DNA of 64,000 nucleotides. It comes from Ectobacillus sp. JY-23. Lineage in GTDB: Bacteria; Bacillota; Bacilli; Bacillales; Bacillaceae_G. The translations under genes and the position numbers were made by a program. Positions 52,860 through 61,132 of the stretch are shown piece after piece. The notes below the pieces were generated by a model, which saw only the letters and a program-made list of their open reading frames with translations, was not told the DNA's origin and searched no databases. Where the stretch lies: assembly GCF_023022965.1 (NCBI RefSeq), contig NZ_CP095462.1:2832001-2896000 (forward strand), read 5' to 3'. Each line of letters starts with the position of its first letter. The stretch's first letter is position 1.

Positions 52860-53342
52860 ATGTATTATGCGCCTTATGTATATCCGGCGTATTACGCAAG
52901 ACCTGCTGCTGGACCGTATTTCAACATGCGCGCGATTGAATTAAAGGATTACGGTCCGCAGCCGTTTGTTGTTGATATTAACGCAGCAACAAAGCAAAAC
53001 AATACGTATCGTACTGCTTTATGGACGGGGAAGCATCTGCAGGTAACGCTAATGAGCCTCAATGTTGGTGAAGATATTGGGTTAGAGATTCATCCAAAGC
53101 TCGATCAATTTTTGCGCGTTGAGCAAGGGCAGGGTGTTGTCCAAATGGGCAAAACGAAGGAAAAGGTAGAGCTGCAGGCCATGGTGTCGGATGATTATGC
53201 AATTATGATACCGGCTGGAACTTGGCACAATGTCATTAATACAGGCAATACTCCAATGAAGCTGTACTCCATCTACGCACCTCCGCAGCATCCGTATGGT
53301 ACTGTACATGTGACAAAGGTCGATGCTATGACGGCTGAATAA
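52860..53342 (+). CDS. Cupin-domain protein
   Basis: Cytoplasmic protein of 160 aa. N-terminal 1-25 is tyrosine/proline-rich (YYAPYVYPAYYARPAAGPYF), unlike an enzyme and like spore-coat proteins. The cupin barrel follows, with metal-binding motif 1 GEDIGLEIHPKLDQFLRVEQGQG (G-x5-H-x-H-like with Glu and His) and motif 2 PAGTWHNVINTGNTP. A sugar-isomerase or dioxygenase role cannot be decided. ATG 52860 with AAAGGGTGG upstream. Confidence 0.85.
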   Translation: MYYAPYVYPAYYARPAAGPYFNMRAIELKDYGPQPFVVDINAATKQNNTYRTALWTGKHLQVTLMSLNVGEDIGLEIHPKLDQFLRVEQGQGVVQMGKTKEKVELQAMVSDDYAIMIPAGTWHNVINTGNTPMKLYSIYAPPQHPYGTVHVTKVDAMTAE

Positions 53343-53439
53343 GGCCCAAAAAGCTCATTCTATTTATCGGAAAATTTAGTCAATTAACCATCACCGACCT
53401 ACCTCATTCGCATATGATGCAGAAAGGTGGTGATGATAG

Positions 53440-53730
53440 ATGGGCTTTGAACTTTCTGATTGGCTGCTTTATACGTTATGGACAGTGCTCGGGCTTATGA
53501 TTCTTGATTTTGTAGTAGGCTTTATCCGTTCATTCTGGAAGGGCTCCTTCAGTACATCTCTGGTGCTCGATTATTTAAAGGATATTGTGTATCTCATCTT
53601 CCCGTTAAACCTGCTTCTATCTTTAATTACAATCGATCCTACGGGCTGGATTTTGATCACATTTTATTTTATTAGCGGAATTGCTATCATCATTAAATAC
53701 ATTTTGGATATTAAAGGTAAATTCCGCTAA
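53440..53730 (+). CDS. Small membrane protein, holin-like
   Basis: Protein of 96 aa with about three hydrophobic segments: LYTLWTVLGLMILDFVVGFI, VYLIFPLNLLLSLITI and WILITFYFISGIAIIIKYIL. Length and topology are those of phage holin-like proteins (the N-terminal DWLLYTLWTVLGLMILDFVVG is close to the Phi29/Bhl holin class), but no lysin or phage genes are near. AAAGGTGGTG upstream; ends at a terminator. Possibly a spore or stress membrane protein. Confidence 0.7.
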   Translation: MGFELSDWLLYTLWTVLGLMILDFVVGFIRSFWKGSFSTSLVLDYLKDIVYLIFPLNLLLSLITIDPTGWILITFYFISGIAIIIKYILDIKGKFR

Positions 53731-53743
53731 AAACAAGCTTGTT

Positions 53744-53770
53744 GCCCCTCCTATATGGAGGGGTTTTTTT
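53744..53770 (+). terminator. Intrinsic terminator after small membrane protein
   Basis: CCCCTCC-TATAT-GGAGGGG followed by TTTTTTT. Confidence 0.9.
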
Positions 53771-53886
53771 GTAGAGCTATAAATGTGCACATTTATATTT
53801 AATTTTTGTGTGATAACTTTTCTAGGTACCTATAGACTGTAATGCTCATAAAATATTCAAAATATTCACAAAAAGGAGGTTGTGTA

Positions 53887-55596
53887 ATGGAAAGACATCA
53901 TTGGATGAGATGGAGAAAAACCATACTGTGGCTTACCACTCTTGTTATCATCGGCACGGTGGTATGGCGAGGAGGGCCAACATATTGGACAGTTGCGTGG
54001 GTAATTGTTAGCACGTTATTTCAATTGGTGTTTGCAATGCTGTTTATGATTATTCAGTTTGTTGCGCTTTTTTGGTTTTTGGCAAGGGGGCGCACATATT
54101 GGATTTTACCTGGAGAGACAGGATCTTCCTGGGACGATTATCGAGGAAATCCGGAGATTGTTGAAAATGCCAAACGAATTGTGACGCTACTTAAAGGGGT
54201 TAAGGAATTTAAGGAAATGGGCGGGGAAGCGGTTCGGGGCTTGCTGCTTTGTGGCCCGCCCGGAACAGGAAAGTCGTATCTGGCCCAGGTTATCGCGAAT
54301 GAAGCACAGGTACCCTTTGCGTATGCCTCGGCACCAAGCTTTCAAAATATGTTTTTTGGTGTAGGTAATCTAAAGGTGATGCGTATTTATAAAAAGGCAC
54401 GCAAGCTAGCTAATGTGTATGGGGCTTGTATCATATTTATTGATGAGGTCGATGCCATTGGTATGTCTCGACAAGCTGGGGGCGGTGGAGGAGGTCTTTT
54501 TGGTATGGGATCCGGTTTGCTAAATGAGCTTTTATTGCAAATGGATCCGCCAAATATTGACGGTTCTAAAATAGCTAAATTGTTGCGTTCACTCGGATTG
54601 CGGAAAAAGAAAGCAGAACGTCCTGCAGTTTTGACAGTTGCCGCTACGAATCTTCCTGATGTATTAGATCCAGCATTGCTTCGTCCGGGGCGCTTTGACA
54701 GAAAAATTTGGGTAGATGCGCCGGACTATGATGGACGAATTGACGTTTTCAACTATTACCTGCAAAAGGTGAAACGTGATTCTTCCTTTACACCAGATCG
54801 TGCTGCACTGGATACAATTGGTTACAGTCCCGCGCAAATTAAGCATATTGTGAATGAATCTGTTGTAATTGCTCATCAGCGCGGTGCCGAGCTAGCAACC
54901 TATGAGGATTTTCGGGATGCAATGGAGACATATGAATGGGGTCTTAAACAACCGCTTCGGTCAATGAGCGACGATGAGAAAAGGAATGTAGCCTATCATG
55001 AAGCTGGCCATGCGGTAGCGCAGTATTTGCTGAAGCCTCACGATCGTGTATGGAAGGTGACAATCATCCGTCGCGGAGGAGCGCTTGGTCTTGCAGCCAC
55101 TAAGCCTACAACAGAGCGGTATAACCGAAGTGACAGTGAAATTCTTGCTGGAATCCAAGTATGTTTGGCGGCAAGAGCAGTAGAAGAGGAGTTTTTGGGC
55201 AAGAAATTAAATGGTGTTACTTCTGATTTAAAGCATGCTACTTTACTGGCTGGTGCTTATCTTGGATTAGTCGGTATGGGAGACGAACTATTTAGCTGGC
55301 AGGTCCTAGGCTCTCGCGCAGAAGGACTTCGGGCGCTGCGGCCGAAAATCAACAATCTTTTAAAGGATCAAATGCTTCAGGTGAAAAAACTTGTGCTGGA
55401 TCACACCAGCTTTGTTCATTCTATTGCTGGAGCCTTATTGGAAAAGGGCGATTTAACTGGCGAGGAAATTGAAGATATTTATGTGGGGTTGTATGGTCAT
55501 ACTAGACCGGAGCCGCCTGTAGTAAAAGTTGGCGAGTATAAAACACTTACTGAGAATGCTCATATTACAAAATCGGATACAATGACAGGAGAATAA
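53887..55596 (+). CDS. FtsH-like AAA+ membrane metalloprotease without extracytoplasmic domain
   Basis: Membrane-anchored ATP-dependent protease of 569 aa (ATG 53887 with AAGGAGG; 15 earlier in-frame codons lack a site). Two transmembrane helices lie close together at about 12-30 and 36-62, so the extracytoplasmic domain of true FtsH is absent. AAA+ domain: Walker A GPPGTGKS (about 120-127), Walker B IIFIDEVDAIG, second region of homology ATNLPDVLDPALLRPGRFDR. A glycine-rich insertion GGGGGGLFGMGSG follows Walker B. Peptidase domain: HEAGH at 371-375 and a third metal ligand near Asp447 (TSDLKHAT). Not the essential FtsH; role unknown. Confidence 0.9.
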   Translation: MERHHWMRWRKTILWLTTLVIIGTVVWRGGPTYWTVAWVIVSTLFQLVFAMLFMIIQFVALFWFLARGRTYWILPGETGSSWDDYRGNPEIVENAKRIVTLLKGVKEFKEMGGEAVRGLLLCGPPGTGKSYLAQVIANEAQVPFAYASAPSFQNMFFGVGNLKVMRIYKKARKLANVYGACIIFIDEVDAIGMSRQAGGGGGGLFGMGSGLLNELLLQMDPPNIDGSKIAKLLRSLGLRKKKAERPAVLTVAATNLPDVLDPALLRPGRFDRKIWVDAPDYDGRIDVFNYYLQKVKRDSSFTPDRAALDTIGYSPAQIKHIVNESVVIAHQRGAELATYEDFRDAMETYEWGLKQPLRSMSDDEKRNVAYHEAGHAVAQYLLKPHDRVWKVTIIRRGGALGLAATKPTTERYNRSDSEILAGIQVCLAARAVEEEFLGKKLNGVTSDLKHATLLAGAYLGLVGMGDELFSWQVLGSRAEGLRALRPKINNLLKDQMLQVKKLVLDHTSFVHSIAGALLEKGDLTGEEIEDIYVGLYGHTRPEPPVVKVGEYKTLTENAHITKSDTMTGE

Positions 55597-55648
55597 AATA
55601 TCTAAACAAACAACCCGTATTTTTTATGGAAAAAGACGGGTTGTCGTA

Positions 55649-55657
55649 TGTTATAAT
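55649..55657 (+). promoter_or_regulatory. Extended -10 promoter for scrR
   Basis: TGTTATAAT in CGTATGTTATAATCAGG, about 45 bases before the scrR start. Lies next to the hairpin ACAACCCGT...ACGGGTTGT. Confidence 0.5.
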
Positions 55658-55700
55658 CAGGAAAACTAGAGGTAAAGGCGTAGGTAATGGAGATGATACA

Positions 55701-56699
55701 ATGAGCAATACCATTTTAGATATCGCCAAAATGGCGGGTGTAGCAAAAAGCACGGTGTCGCGTTATTTAAATGGTGGGTCGGTGAGTGAGGCGACGAAGC
55801 GAAAGATTGAACAGGTGATTAACGAGACAGGTTATATTCCCAACACCTTTGCGCAAAGCTTGAAGGCGAAAAAGCCAAATATGATTGGTACAATTATTCC
55901 GCGCCTTGATTCGTTTGCAACTTCGCAAACATTAATTGGAATTGATGAACACTTGAAAGAGCTAAACTTTCAGATGCTAATCGCAAATACGAGTCAGGAC
56001 GTAACGCGCGAGATTGAAAATATATACAGCTTAAAAAGACAGAAGGTGGCGGGCATTATTTTGCTAGCGGCGCAGGTTACAGCGGCACACTTGGAGGCAT
56101 TTCAAGAGATACAACTGCCTGTTTTACTTGTCGGCCAGCAACATGAAGGTGTCTACAGTGTAATTCATAATGACGAAGAAGCAGCATATGAGCTCGGTAA
56201 GCATGTCCTAGAGATGGGGCACCGAAAAATTGCGTTTTTAGGTGTTACGGAAACGGATATTGCGGTAGGTGTAAAAAGGAAGGAAGGCTTTCGCCGCGCT
56301 ATTAGTGAGCGACAGGATTGTGAAGTACGCTATTATGAGACAAGCTTTAAGATGGAGGATGCCCAGGTCGAAGCGATGCGGATTATGCAAGAGTTTCAGC
56401 CATCTATTATCGTCTGTGCGACCGACAATATCGCCCTTGGTGTTATGAAAGCAGCGTATGTAAGCGGTCTGCGGATACCTATGGACTTATCCATCACAGG
56501 TTTTGGCGGCTATGATATAACCGAGGTGATTCATCCAAGTTTGTCGACAGTAAAATTTTACTATAAAGATGCTGGTCAGTTAGCGGCGCAAAATATCGTT
56601 AAGCTCATCCATGGAGAGCAGGTGCCATTCGTAACGATTTCGCCGCATAGATTTATCCAGAGAGAAAGTGTTGACAACAAAACAGGACATCTCATATAA
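55701..56699 (+). CDS. scrR: Sucrose operon repressor, LacI family
   Basis: LacI-family repressor of 332 aa (ATG 55701 with GGAG ten bases before; the frame runs 25 codons further upstream). HTH at residues 4-27: TILDIAKMAGVAKSTVSRYLNG, followed by the hinge YIPNTFAQSLKAKK and a periplasmic-binding-protein-like sugar domain with GIILLAAQVTAAHLEAFQE, FLGVTETDIAVGVKRKEGF and CATDNIALGVMKAA. Expected to bind fructose-6-phosphate or sucrose-6-phosphate and to repress the downstream PTS, hydrolase and fructokinase genes. Operator-like GGAACCGGTTCC palindromes lie just after it. Confidence 0.93.
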   Translation: MSNTILDIAKMAGVAKSTVSRYLNGGSVSEATKRKIEQVINETGYIPNTFAQSLKAKKPNMIGTIIPRLDSFATSQTLIGIDEHLKELNFQMLIANTSQDVTREIENIYSLKRQKVAGIILLAAQVTAAHLEAFQEIQLPVLLVGQQHEGVYSVIHNDEEAAYELGKHVLEMGHRKIAFLGVTETDIAVGVKRKEGFRRAISERQDCEVRYYETSFKMEDAQVEAMRIMQEFQPSIIVCATDNIALGVMKAAYVSGLRIPMDLSITGFGGYDITEVIHPSLSTVKFYYKDAGQLAAQNIVKLIHGEQVPFVTISPHRFIQRESVDNKTGHLI

Positions 56700-56704
56700 T
56701 CTTC

Positions 56705-56745
56705 TTGAAACCGGTTCCGCTCCGTGGAAATAGTAAGCCGGTTTC
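56705..56745 (+). promoter_or_regulatory. Candidate ScrR operator and terminator hairpin
   Basis: TTGAAACCGGTTCCGC, a near-palindrome of the operator type, whose GAAACCGG pairs with CCGGTTTC at 56738-56745. That stem is followed by ATATTTTTTT, so the same bases could act as a terminator of scrR transcript and as operator. Confidence 0.5.
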
Positions 56746-56770
56746 AGAGGATATTTTTTTATATATTTTT

Positions 56771-56782
56771 GGAACCGGTTCC
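56771..56782 (+). promoter_or_regulatory. scrO: ScrR operator, palindrome GGAACCGGTTCC
   Basis: GGAACCGGTTCC is a perfect 12-bp palindrome with central CG, typical of LacI-family operators, between scrR and scrA. Confidence 0.65.
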
Positions 56783-56870
56783 GTTTGGTTGATTGTAATA
56801 TGGCGCCTGTATGACTGCCGAAAGAGGAACAGGTCCAAAATAGAAGGATGATAAGTTAGTGTATATGTTT

Positions 56871-56885
56871 ATGGAACCGTTTTCC
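56871..56885 (+). promoter_or_regulatory. Candidate cre (CcpA) site before scrA
   Basis: ATGGAACCGTTTTCC matches the cre consensus WTGNAANCGNWNNCW in 14 of 15 positions and lies 33 bases before the scrA start. Also resembles a third ScrR half-operator, so CcpA and ScrR may compete. Confidence 0.55.
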
Positions 56886-56917
56886 TTTTTGGAAAGCAAA
56901 TGTAAGGGGGAACTAAG

Positions 56918-58351
56918 ATGGCTGCGAATAAACAGGCTGCGTATCAAGCAGTAGCAAAAAATCTGGTTGAACTAATTGGCGGTAAAGAAAATATCCAAGG
57001 CGCTGCACACTGTGCAACACGCTTACGAATTGTACTGCATGACAATGATTTAATGAATGTAAAGGAAATAGAGAAGCTAGACTACGCCAAAGGTGCTTTT
57101 CTTGCGGGGGATCAGCTACAGGTTATCTTTGGTGCAGGAACGGTAAACGATGTATATGCAGCGTTCCGCGTAGAGGCGGGTATTCAGGATATGTCACTAA
57201 GTGATGTGAAAGCGCAATCAGCACAAAAACAGAATGCTTTTCAGCGTGGTATTAAAGCGCTATCAGATGTGTTTGTACAAATTATTCCCGGCTTATTGGC
57301 CGCAGCTTTATTGATGGGTATCACTGGATTACTTGGACAAAAAGGTATTTTTGGCGAGCAATCCGTTGTAGAAATGTATCCTGCGATTGCTGGTTTGAAC
57401 CGTTTTATTCAAATTATGTCGACAGGAATTTTCACTATCTTACCGCTCCTTGTTGTATATTCGGCAACGAAGCGCTTTGGCGGTAATCCGGTTCTCGGTC
57501 TTGTGATGGGAGCGATTATGCTGCATCCTGACCTTGGCAATGCATTTGACGTGGGGAGCGGGAAGGTAAACCCTGAAATAATCAATTTGTTTGGTTTAAA
57601 AGTGGAGCTTGTTGGCTTTCAAGGTGGCATCATTATTGCTTTAATGATGGGAGTTGTTGTTGCAAAGCTTGACCAATTCTTTAATCGTAAAGTACCTGAT
57701 ATGATTAAACTATTTATTGCGCCACTGGCGACAGTTGTTATTTCTGGACTTTTGCTGTTTACTATCGTTGGTCCATTCGGGCGCTTCTTAGCTGATACCA
57801 TCACATCCGGTTTAATGTGGTCTGTAACAAACTTTGGTGCAGTTGGCTTCATGCTATTTGCTGGGTTACAGCAGGTTCTAGTAATTACTGGTCTGCATCA
57901 TGTACTCGGGGCAGTAGAAGCGCAGTTAATCGCCAACACAGGTCAAAATTTCTTAATGCCGCTTATGTCGGTTGCATTGATGGGACAGGCCGGCTCTGTG
58001 TTTGGCTTTACGCTTGCGCATTGGAAGCAAGAAAAGGTGCGCCAAATCGGACTATCCGCATTCGGCTCTACCTTCTTTGGGATCTCAGAGCCGGCACTGT
58101 TCGGTGTGAATATTAAGTATAAATTCCCACTTATTATGGGATGTATCGCAGGGGCAATTGGCGGTGCGTATGTGTACTTTACAAAAGTAAAGGCAATTGG
58201 TTTTGGTGCAACAGCTATTCCGGGCTTTGCAATTGTTTCGACAAACGGTGGTGGACATCTACAGTATGTAATTGCAAATGTACTGGCGTTAGCAATAGGT
58301 TTTATTTTGACTTTGCTGTATGCCAAAATGAAAAAAACAAACGTTGAATAA
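56918..58351 (+). CDS. scrA: PTS sucrose-specific EIIBC component
   Basis: Sucrose permease/phosphotransferase (477 aa). The EIIB domain (1-90) has phospho-Cys32 in AAHCATRLRI; the EIIC domain begins about 110 and shows the expected helices plus HHVLGAVEAQLIANTGQN. No IIA domain is fused, so a glucose-type EIIA elsewhere must act, as in B. subtilis SacP. It imports sucrose as sucrose-6-phosphate. GTAAGGGGGAAC precedes ATG 56918. First gene after the operator region. Confidence 0.95.
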   Translation: MAANKQAAYQAVAKNLVELIGGKENIQGAAHCATRLRIVLHDNDLMNVKEIEKLDYAKGAFLAGDQLQVIFGAGTVNDVYAAFRVEAGIQDMSLSDVKAQSAQKQNAFQRGIKALSDVFVQIIPGLLAAALLMGITGLLGQKGIFGEQSVVEMYPAIAGLNRFIQIMSTGIFTILPLLVVYSATKRFGGNPVLGLVMGAIMLHPDLGNAFDVGSGKVNPEIINLFGLKVELVGFQGGIIIALMMGVVVAKLDQFFNRKVPDMIKLFIAPLATVVISGLLLFTIVGPFGRFLADTITSGLMWSVTNFGAVGFMLFAGLQQVLVITGLHHVLGAVEAQLIANTGQNFLMPLMSVALMGQAGSVFGFTLAHWKQEKVRQIGLSAFGSTFFGISEPALFGVNIKYKFPLIMGCIAGAIGGAYVYFTKVKAIGFGATAIPGFAIVSTNGGGHLQYVIANVLALAIGFILTLLYAKMKKTNVE

Positions 58352-58357
58352 TAGAGT

Positions 58358-58377
58358 GAGAGGAAGAAATTCCTCTC
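58358..58377 (+). terminator. Intercistronic hairpin between scrA and scrB
   Basis: GAGAGGAA-GAAA-TTCCTCTC, 8-bp stem with a GAAA loop, followed by TTCTT. It could partly terminate or protect the upstream message and so lower scrB relative to scrA. Confidence 0.5.
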
Positions 58378-58410
58378 TTCTTACGTTACAAATAAGAAAG
58401 GAACGTGCAT

Positions 58411-59892
58411 ATGAATCGATATAGAGAGCCAAAGTACAGAACAATAGTAGAAGCTGGTGAAGGAGAGTTAGAGGCACTTAGAGATAAGTCGCTTCATTCT
58501 ATATGGAAGCCGCGCTTTCATATTCATCCGCAATTTGGGCTGATGAACGATCCGAACGGTTTGGCGTTTTATAAAGGAGAGTATCATGTGTTTTATCAAT
58601 GGTATCCGTTCGAGGCAATGCACGGTATGAAGCACTGGGCGCATGTGAAGTCGAAGGATCTTGTGAACTGGGAGCGTATGCCGGTTGCACTTGTTCCACT
58701 TGAGGATTATGAGTCACATGGTGCATATTCCGGTGCTTCTATTGAAGTGGAAGGCAAGCTGTACTTATATTACACAGGCAACTTGAAATACGGACCGATT
58801 GAGCGATCGGCTAATCAATGCTTAGCGATTATGGACGAAAGTGGTCATATCAAAAAGTACGAGCAGAACCCAGTTATAGCTGGTACACCAAAGGGCTATA
58901 CCGGTCATGTTCGCGATCCGAAGGTATTTCGTAAGGACGACACATATTATATGCTTTTAGGTGCACAAAGAGAGGATCTTACTGGTGCAATTGTAGTATA
59001 TGAGTCGATAGATGCGCTGCAATGGACATTTAAAGGTGAGTTAGATGTAGCAATCGACCTGCAGGGTTATATGTGGGAGTGCCCGGACTACTTTGAGCTT
59101 GATGGTAAAGATGTATTTATTTTCTCACCGCAGGGCATTGCTCCTGCTGGTCATTCGTATCATAATGTATACAATGTTGTAGTGGCGGTGGGTTCACTTG
59201 ATATGAAACAGATGCGATTTGAAGTAGAATTTTATCAAGAATTGGACAAGGGCTTTGATTTTTATGCACCCCAAACGTTTGAAGATGAGAACGGCAAGCG
59301 TATGTTGTTTGCCTGGGCAGGGAGCGGAGAGGTGGCGTATCCCACAGATTCAGAAAGCTGGGCGCACTGCTTAAGCATACCGCGTGAATTAAGTATTGAA
59401 AACGGCAAGCTCCTGCAAAGACCAGCAAAGCAAATGGAGTTACTGCGCAGGCAGCATATGTCCGGCCAGGGGAAGGTGCAGGGATATGAAGCAGTTGTCA
59501 ATGAAGATACATCATACGAATTTGAACTTCATTTTGAGCCTAGCGATGCAACGAAGTTTGGTGTCGAGCTGTTTGCCTCAGCGGAAGAACGTCTTGTTGT
59601 AACGTTTGATAAAGACGCACAGGTTGTTACAGTAAACCGTGAGCAATTTGAACATGCGTTTGGTGGTGAATACGGATTTGTAAGAAGTGAAGCGGTGAAC
59701 CTTTCCGGCGGTGTAAAGGTACACATATTTGTCGACCGCAGCATTGCCGAAATCTTTATTAATGATGGGGAGATTGTCTTTACAACACGCGTGTTTCCTA
59801 AGGAAGACGCAAAAGGGATTAATGTATTCAGCAACGGTACAACGGCGTATACATTTACAAAACATACGATGAAAGACGGCATTTCAATATAA
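58411..59892 (+). CDS. scrB: Sucrose-6-phosphate hydrolase (GH32)
   Basis: Glycoside hydrolase family 32 protein (493 aa) cleaving sucrose-6-phosphate to glucose-6-phosphate and fructose. Nucleophile Asp47 in FGLMNDPNGL, then VRDPKVF, and the acid/base Glu223 in WECPDYF. The C-terminal beta-sandwich (about 340-490) includes VHIFVDRSIAEIFIND. ATG 58411 follows AAAGGAACG; an alternative GTG is six bases upstream. Directly before the fructokinase. Confidence 0.95.
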   Translation: MNRYREPKYRTIVEAGEGELEALRDKSLHSIWKPRFHIHPQFGLMNDPNGLAFYKGEYHVFYQWYPFEAMHGMKHWAHVKSKDLVNWERMPVALVPLEDYESHGAYSGASIEVEGKLYLYYTGNLKYGPIERSANQCLAIMDESGHIKKYEQNPVIAGTPKGYTGHVRDPKVFRKDDTYYMLLGAQREDLTGAIVVYESIDALQWTFKGELDVAIDLQGYMWECPDYFELDGKDVFIFSPQGIAPAGHSYHNVYNVVVAVGSLDMKQMRFEVEFYQELDKGFDFYAPQTFEDENGKRMLFAWAGSGEVAYPTDSESWAHCLSIPRELSIENGKLLQRPAKQMELLRRQHMSGQGKVQGYEAVVNEDTSYEFELHFEPSDATKFGVELFASAEERLVVTFDKDAQVVTVNREQFEHAFGGEYGFVRSEAVNLSGGVKVHIFVDRSIAEIFINDGEIVFTTRVFPKEDAKGINVFSNGTTAYTFTKHTMKDGISI

Positions 59893-59899
59893 GGGTGAT

Positions 59900-60874
59900 A
59901 TGATGAAAAAACTGCATGCAATTGGAGAAATGTTAATCGATTTTATCCCACAAGAAAAAGGTACAGCATTAAAGGATGTGATCTCTTTCGAAAAAGCACC
60001 GGGTGGCGCGCCGGCAAATGTAGCGGCAGCCGTGGCCAAATATGGTGCACCCTCTAGGCTCATCACAAAGCTCGGAAAAGATGCATTTGGTGATTTTCTC
60101 ATTGAAACAGTAGCCAATCTTGGCGTAGATACCTCACATATTTTACGTACGGATCAGGCGAACACAGGACTTGCTTTTGTCGCATTAAGTAGTGAGGGCG
60201 AAAGACAGTTCACCTTCTACCGCAATCCTTCCGCCGACTTACTTCTAGAGGCGGACGAGCTTGATGAAGAAAGCTTTGGAACAGGAGATTATTTGCACTT
60301 TTGCTCGGTTGATTTGGTGGAATCGCCAATGAAAGCTGCTCATAAACGAGCAATTGAGCTTGTAAAAGCAAAGCAAGGCATCATCAGTTTTGACCCGAAC
60401 GTGCGCCTGCCGCTTTGGGAAAGCGAAGAAGCTTGTCGGGGGGCGATTTTAGAATTTTTACCGCTTGCAAACATTGTAAAGATATCCGATGAAGAGCTTA
60501 CGTTTATTACAGGCATTGAAGAAGAGCCAGAAGCGTTGCGTTCTCTGTTTCGAGGTGAAGTGGAAGTGGTTGTCTACACACAAGGAGGTACGGGAGCGAC
60601 GATTATTACTAAACAGTTTGAGCACTTTGGTCCGGGCTATCAGGTTCAGGTCGCCGACACGACCGGCGCGGGTGATGCTTTTATCGGTGGCTTTTTGTTT
60701 AAGCTGCTGGAGCAGAATGTAGAGACAACAAATCTGACACAGTTTGTGGAGCAGTATGCCGACGAATTGCTTGCTTTTGCGAATGCGAGTGGGGCATTGA
60801 CAACAACGCAAAAAGGCGGAATTAGTGCGTTGCCAACAGTGACGGAGATTGAAGCGTTTATAAAGAAGAGATAA
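59900..60874 (+). CDS. scrK: Fructokinase, PfkB family
   Basis: PfkB/ribokinase-family sugar kinase (324 aa) phosphorylating fructose released by ScrB to fructose-6-phosphate. N-terminal IGEMLIDFIPQEKG, substrate loop PGGAPANVAAAVAKYG, and the ATP-site TGAGDAF with catalytic Asp near residue 259. AAGGGTGAT precedes tandem ATGs at 59900 and 59903; the second is equally plausible. Start only seven bases after scrB stop, so cotranscribed. The transcript ends at a terminator of the same sequence type as that after the helicase gene at 41436. Confidence 0.95.
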   Translation: MMKKLHAIGEMLIDFIPQEKGTALKDVISFEKAPGGAPANVAAAVAKYGAPSRLITKLGKDAFGDFLIETVANLGVDTSHILRTDQANTGLAFVALSSEGERQFTFYRNPSADLLLEADELDEESFGTGDYLHFCSVDLVESPMKAAHKRAIELVKAKQGIISFDPNVRLPLWESEEACRGAILEFLPLANIVKISDEELTFITGIEEEPEALRSLFRGEVEVVVYTQGGTGATIITKQFEHFGPGYQVQVADTTGAGDAFIGGFLFKLLEQNVETTNLTQFVEQYADELLAFANASGALTTTQKGGISALPTVTEIEAFIKKR

Positions 60875-60876
60875 GC

Positions 60877-60905
60877 TAGTCCTCTCAAATGAGAGGGCTA
60901 CTTTT
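60877..60905 (+). terminator. Terminator after scrK
   Basis: TAGTCCTCTC-AAAT-GAGAGGGCTA followed by CTTTTG; nearly the same stem as at 41436-41460. Confidence 0.7.
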
Positions 60906-60911
60906 GTTTGG

Positions 60912-60966
60912 TGGTGACCGGAATACGGAAAAAGTAGCTGATATATACAACAAACTGACCGGAATC
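60912..60966 (-). repeat. Second locus of the CCGGTCAGTTT-type repeat
   Basis: TGACCGGAAT at about 60915 and AAACTGACCGGAAT at about 60952 are reverse complements of the ATTCCGGTCAGTTT motif at 12922-12954. The two copies are 41 bases apart, the same gap as between the first two copies at the other locus. Confidence 0.65.
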
Positions 60967-61080
60967 TTATGAAAATCGGCTGGAAAAATATTCACTTTAC
61001 TCAGTTGCCTTTTATTTTCGTACCACAATATATGAAAAGGGAAACTTATATCGTCTTGAAGTCATGCCTATATAAAGTAA

Positions 61081-61119
61081 GAAAGAGAAGCGCCTGTATT
61101 TCCGGCGCTTCTCTTTCGT
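61081..61119. terminator. Strong terminator after subtilase
   Basis: GAAAGAGAAGCGCC-TGTATTTCC-GGCGCTTCTCTTTC, a 14-bp perfect stem. It lies just past the minus-strand gene and on that strand is followed by TTACTTTATAT, a T-rich tail. Confidence 0.8.
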
Positions 61120-61132
61120 TAAAGACAACCTA

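Noticed and set aside
53440-53730. Prophage holin
   Set aside because: Topology is holin-like, but no lysin, tail or integrase genes are nearby, so phage origin is not claimed.
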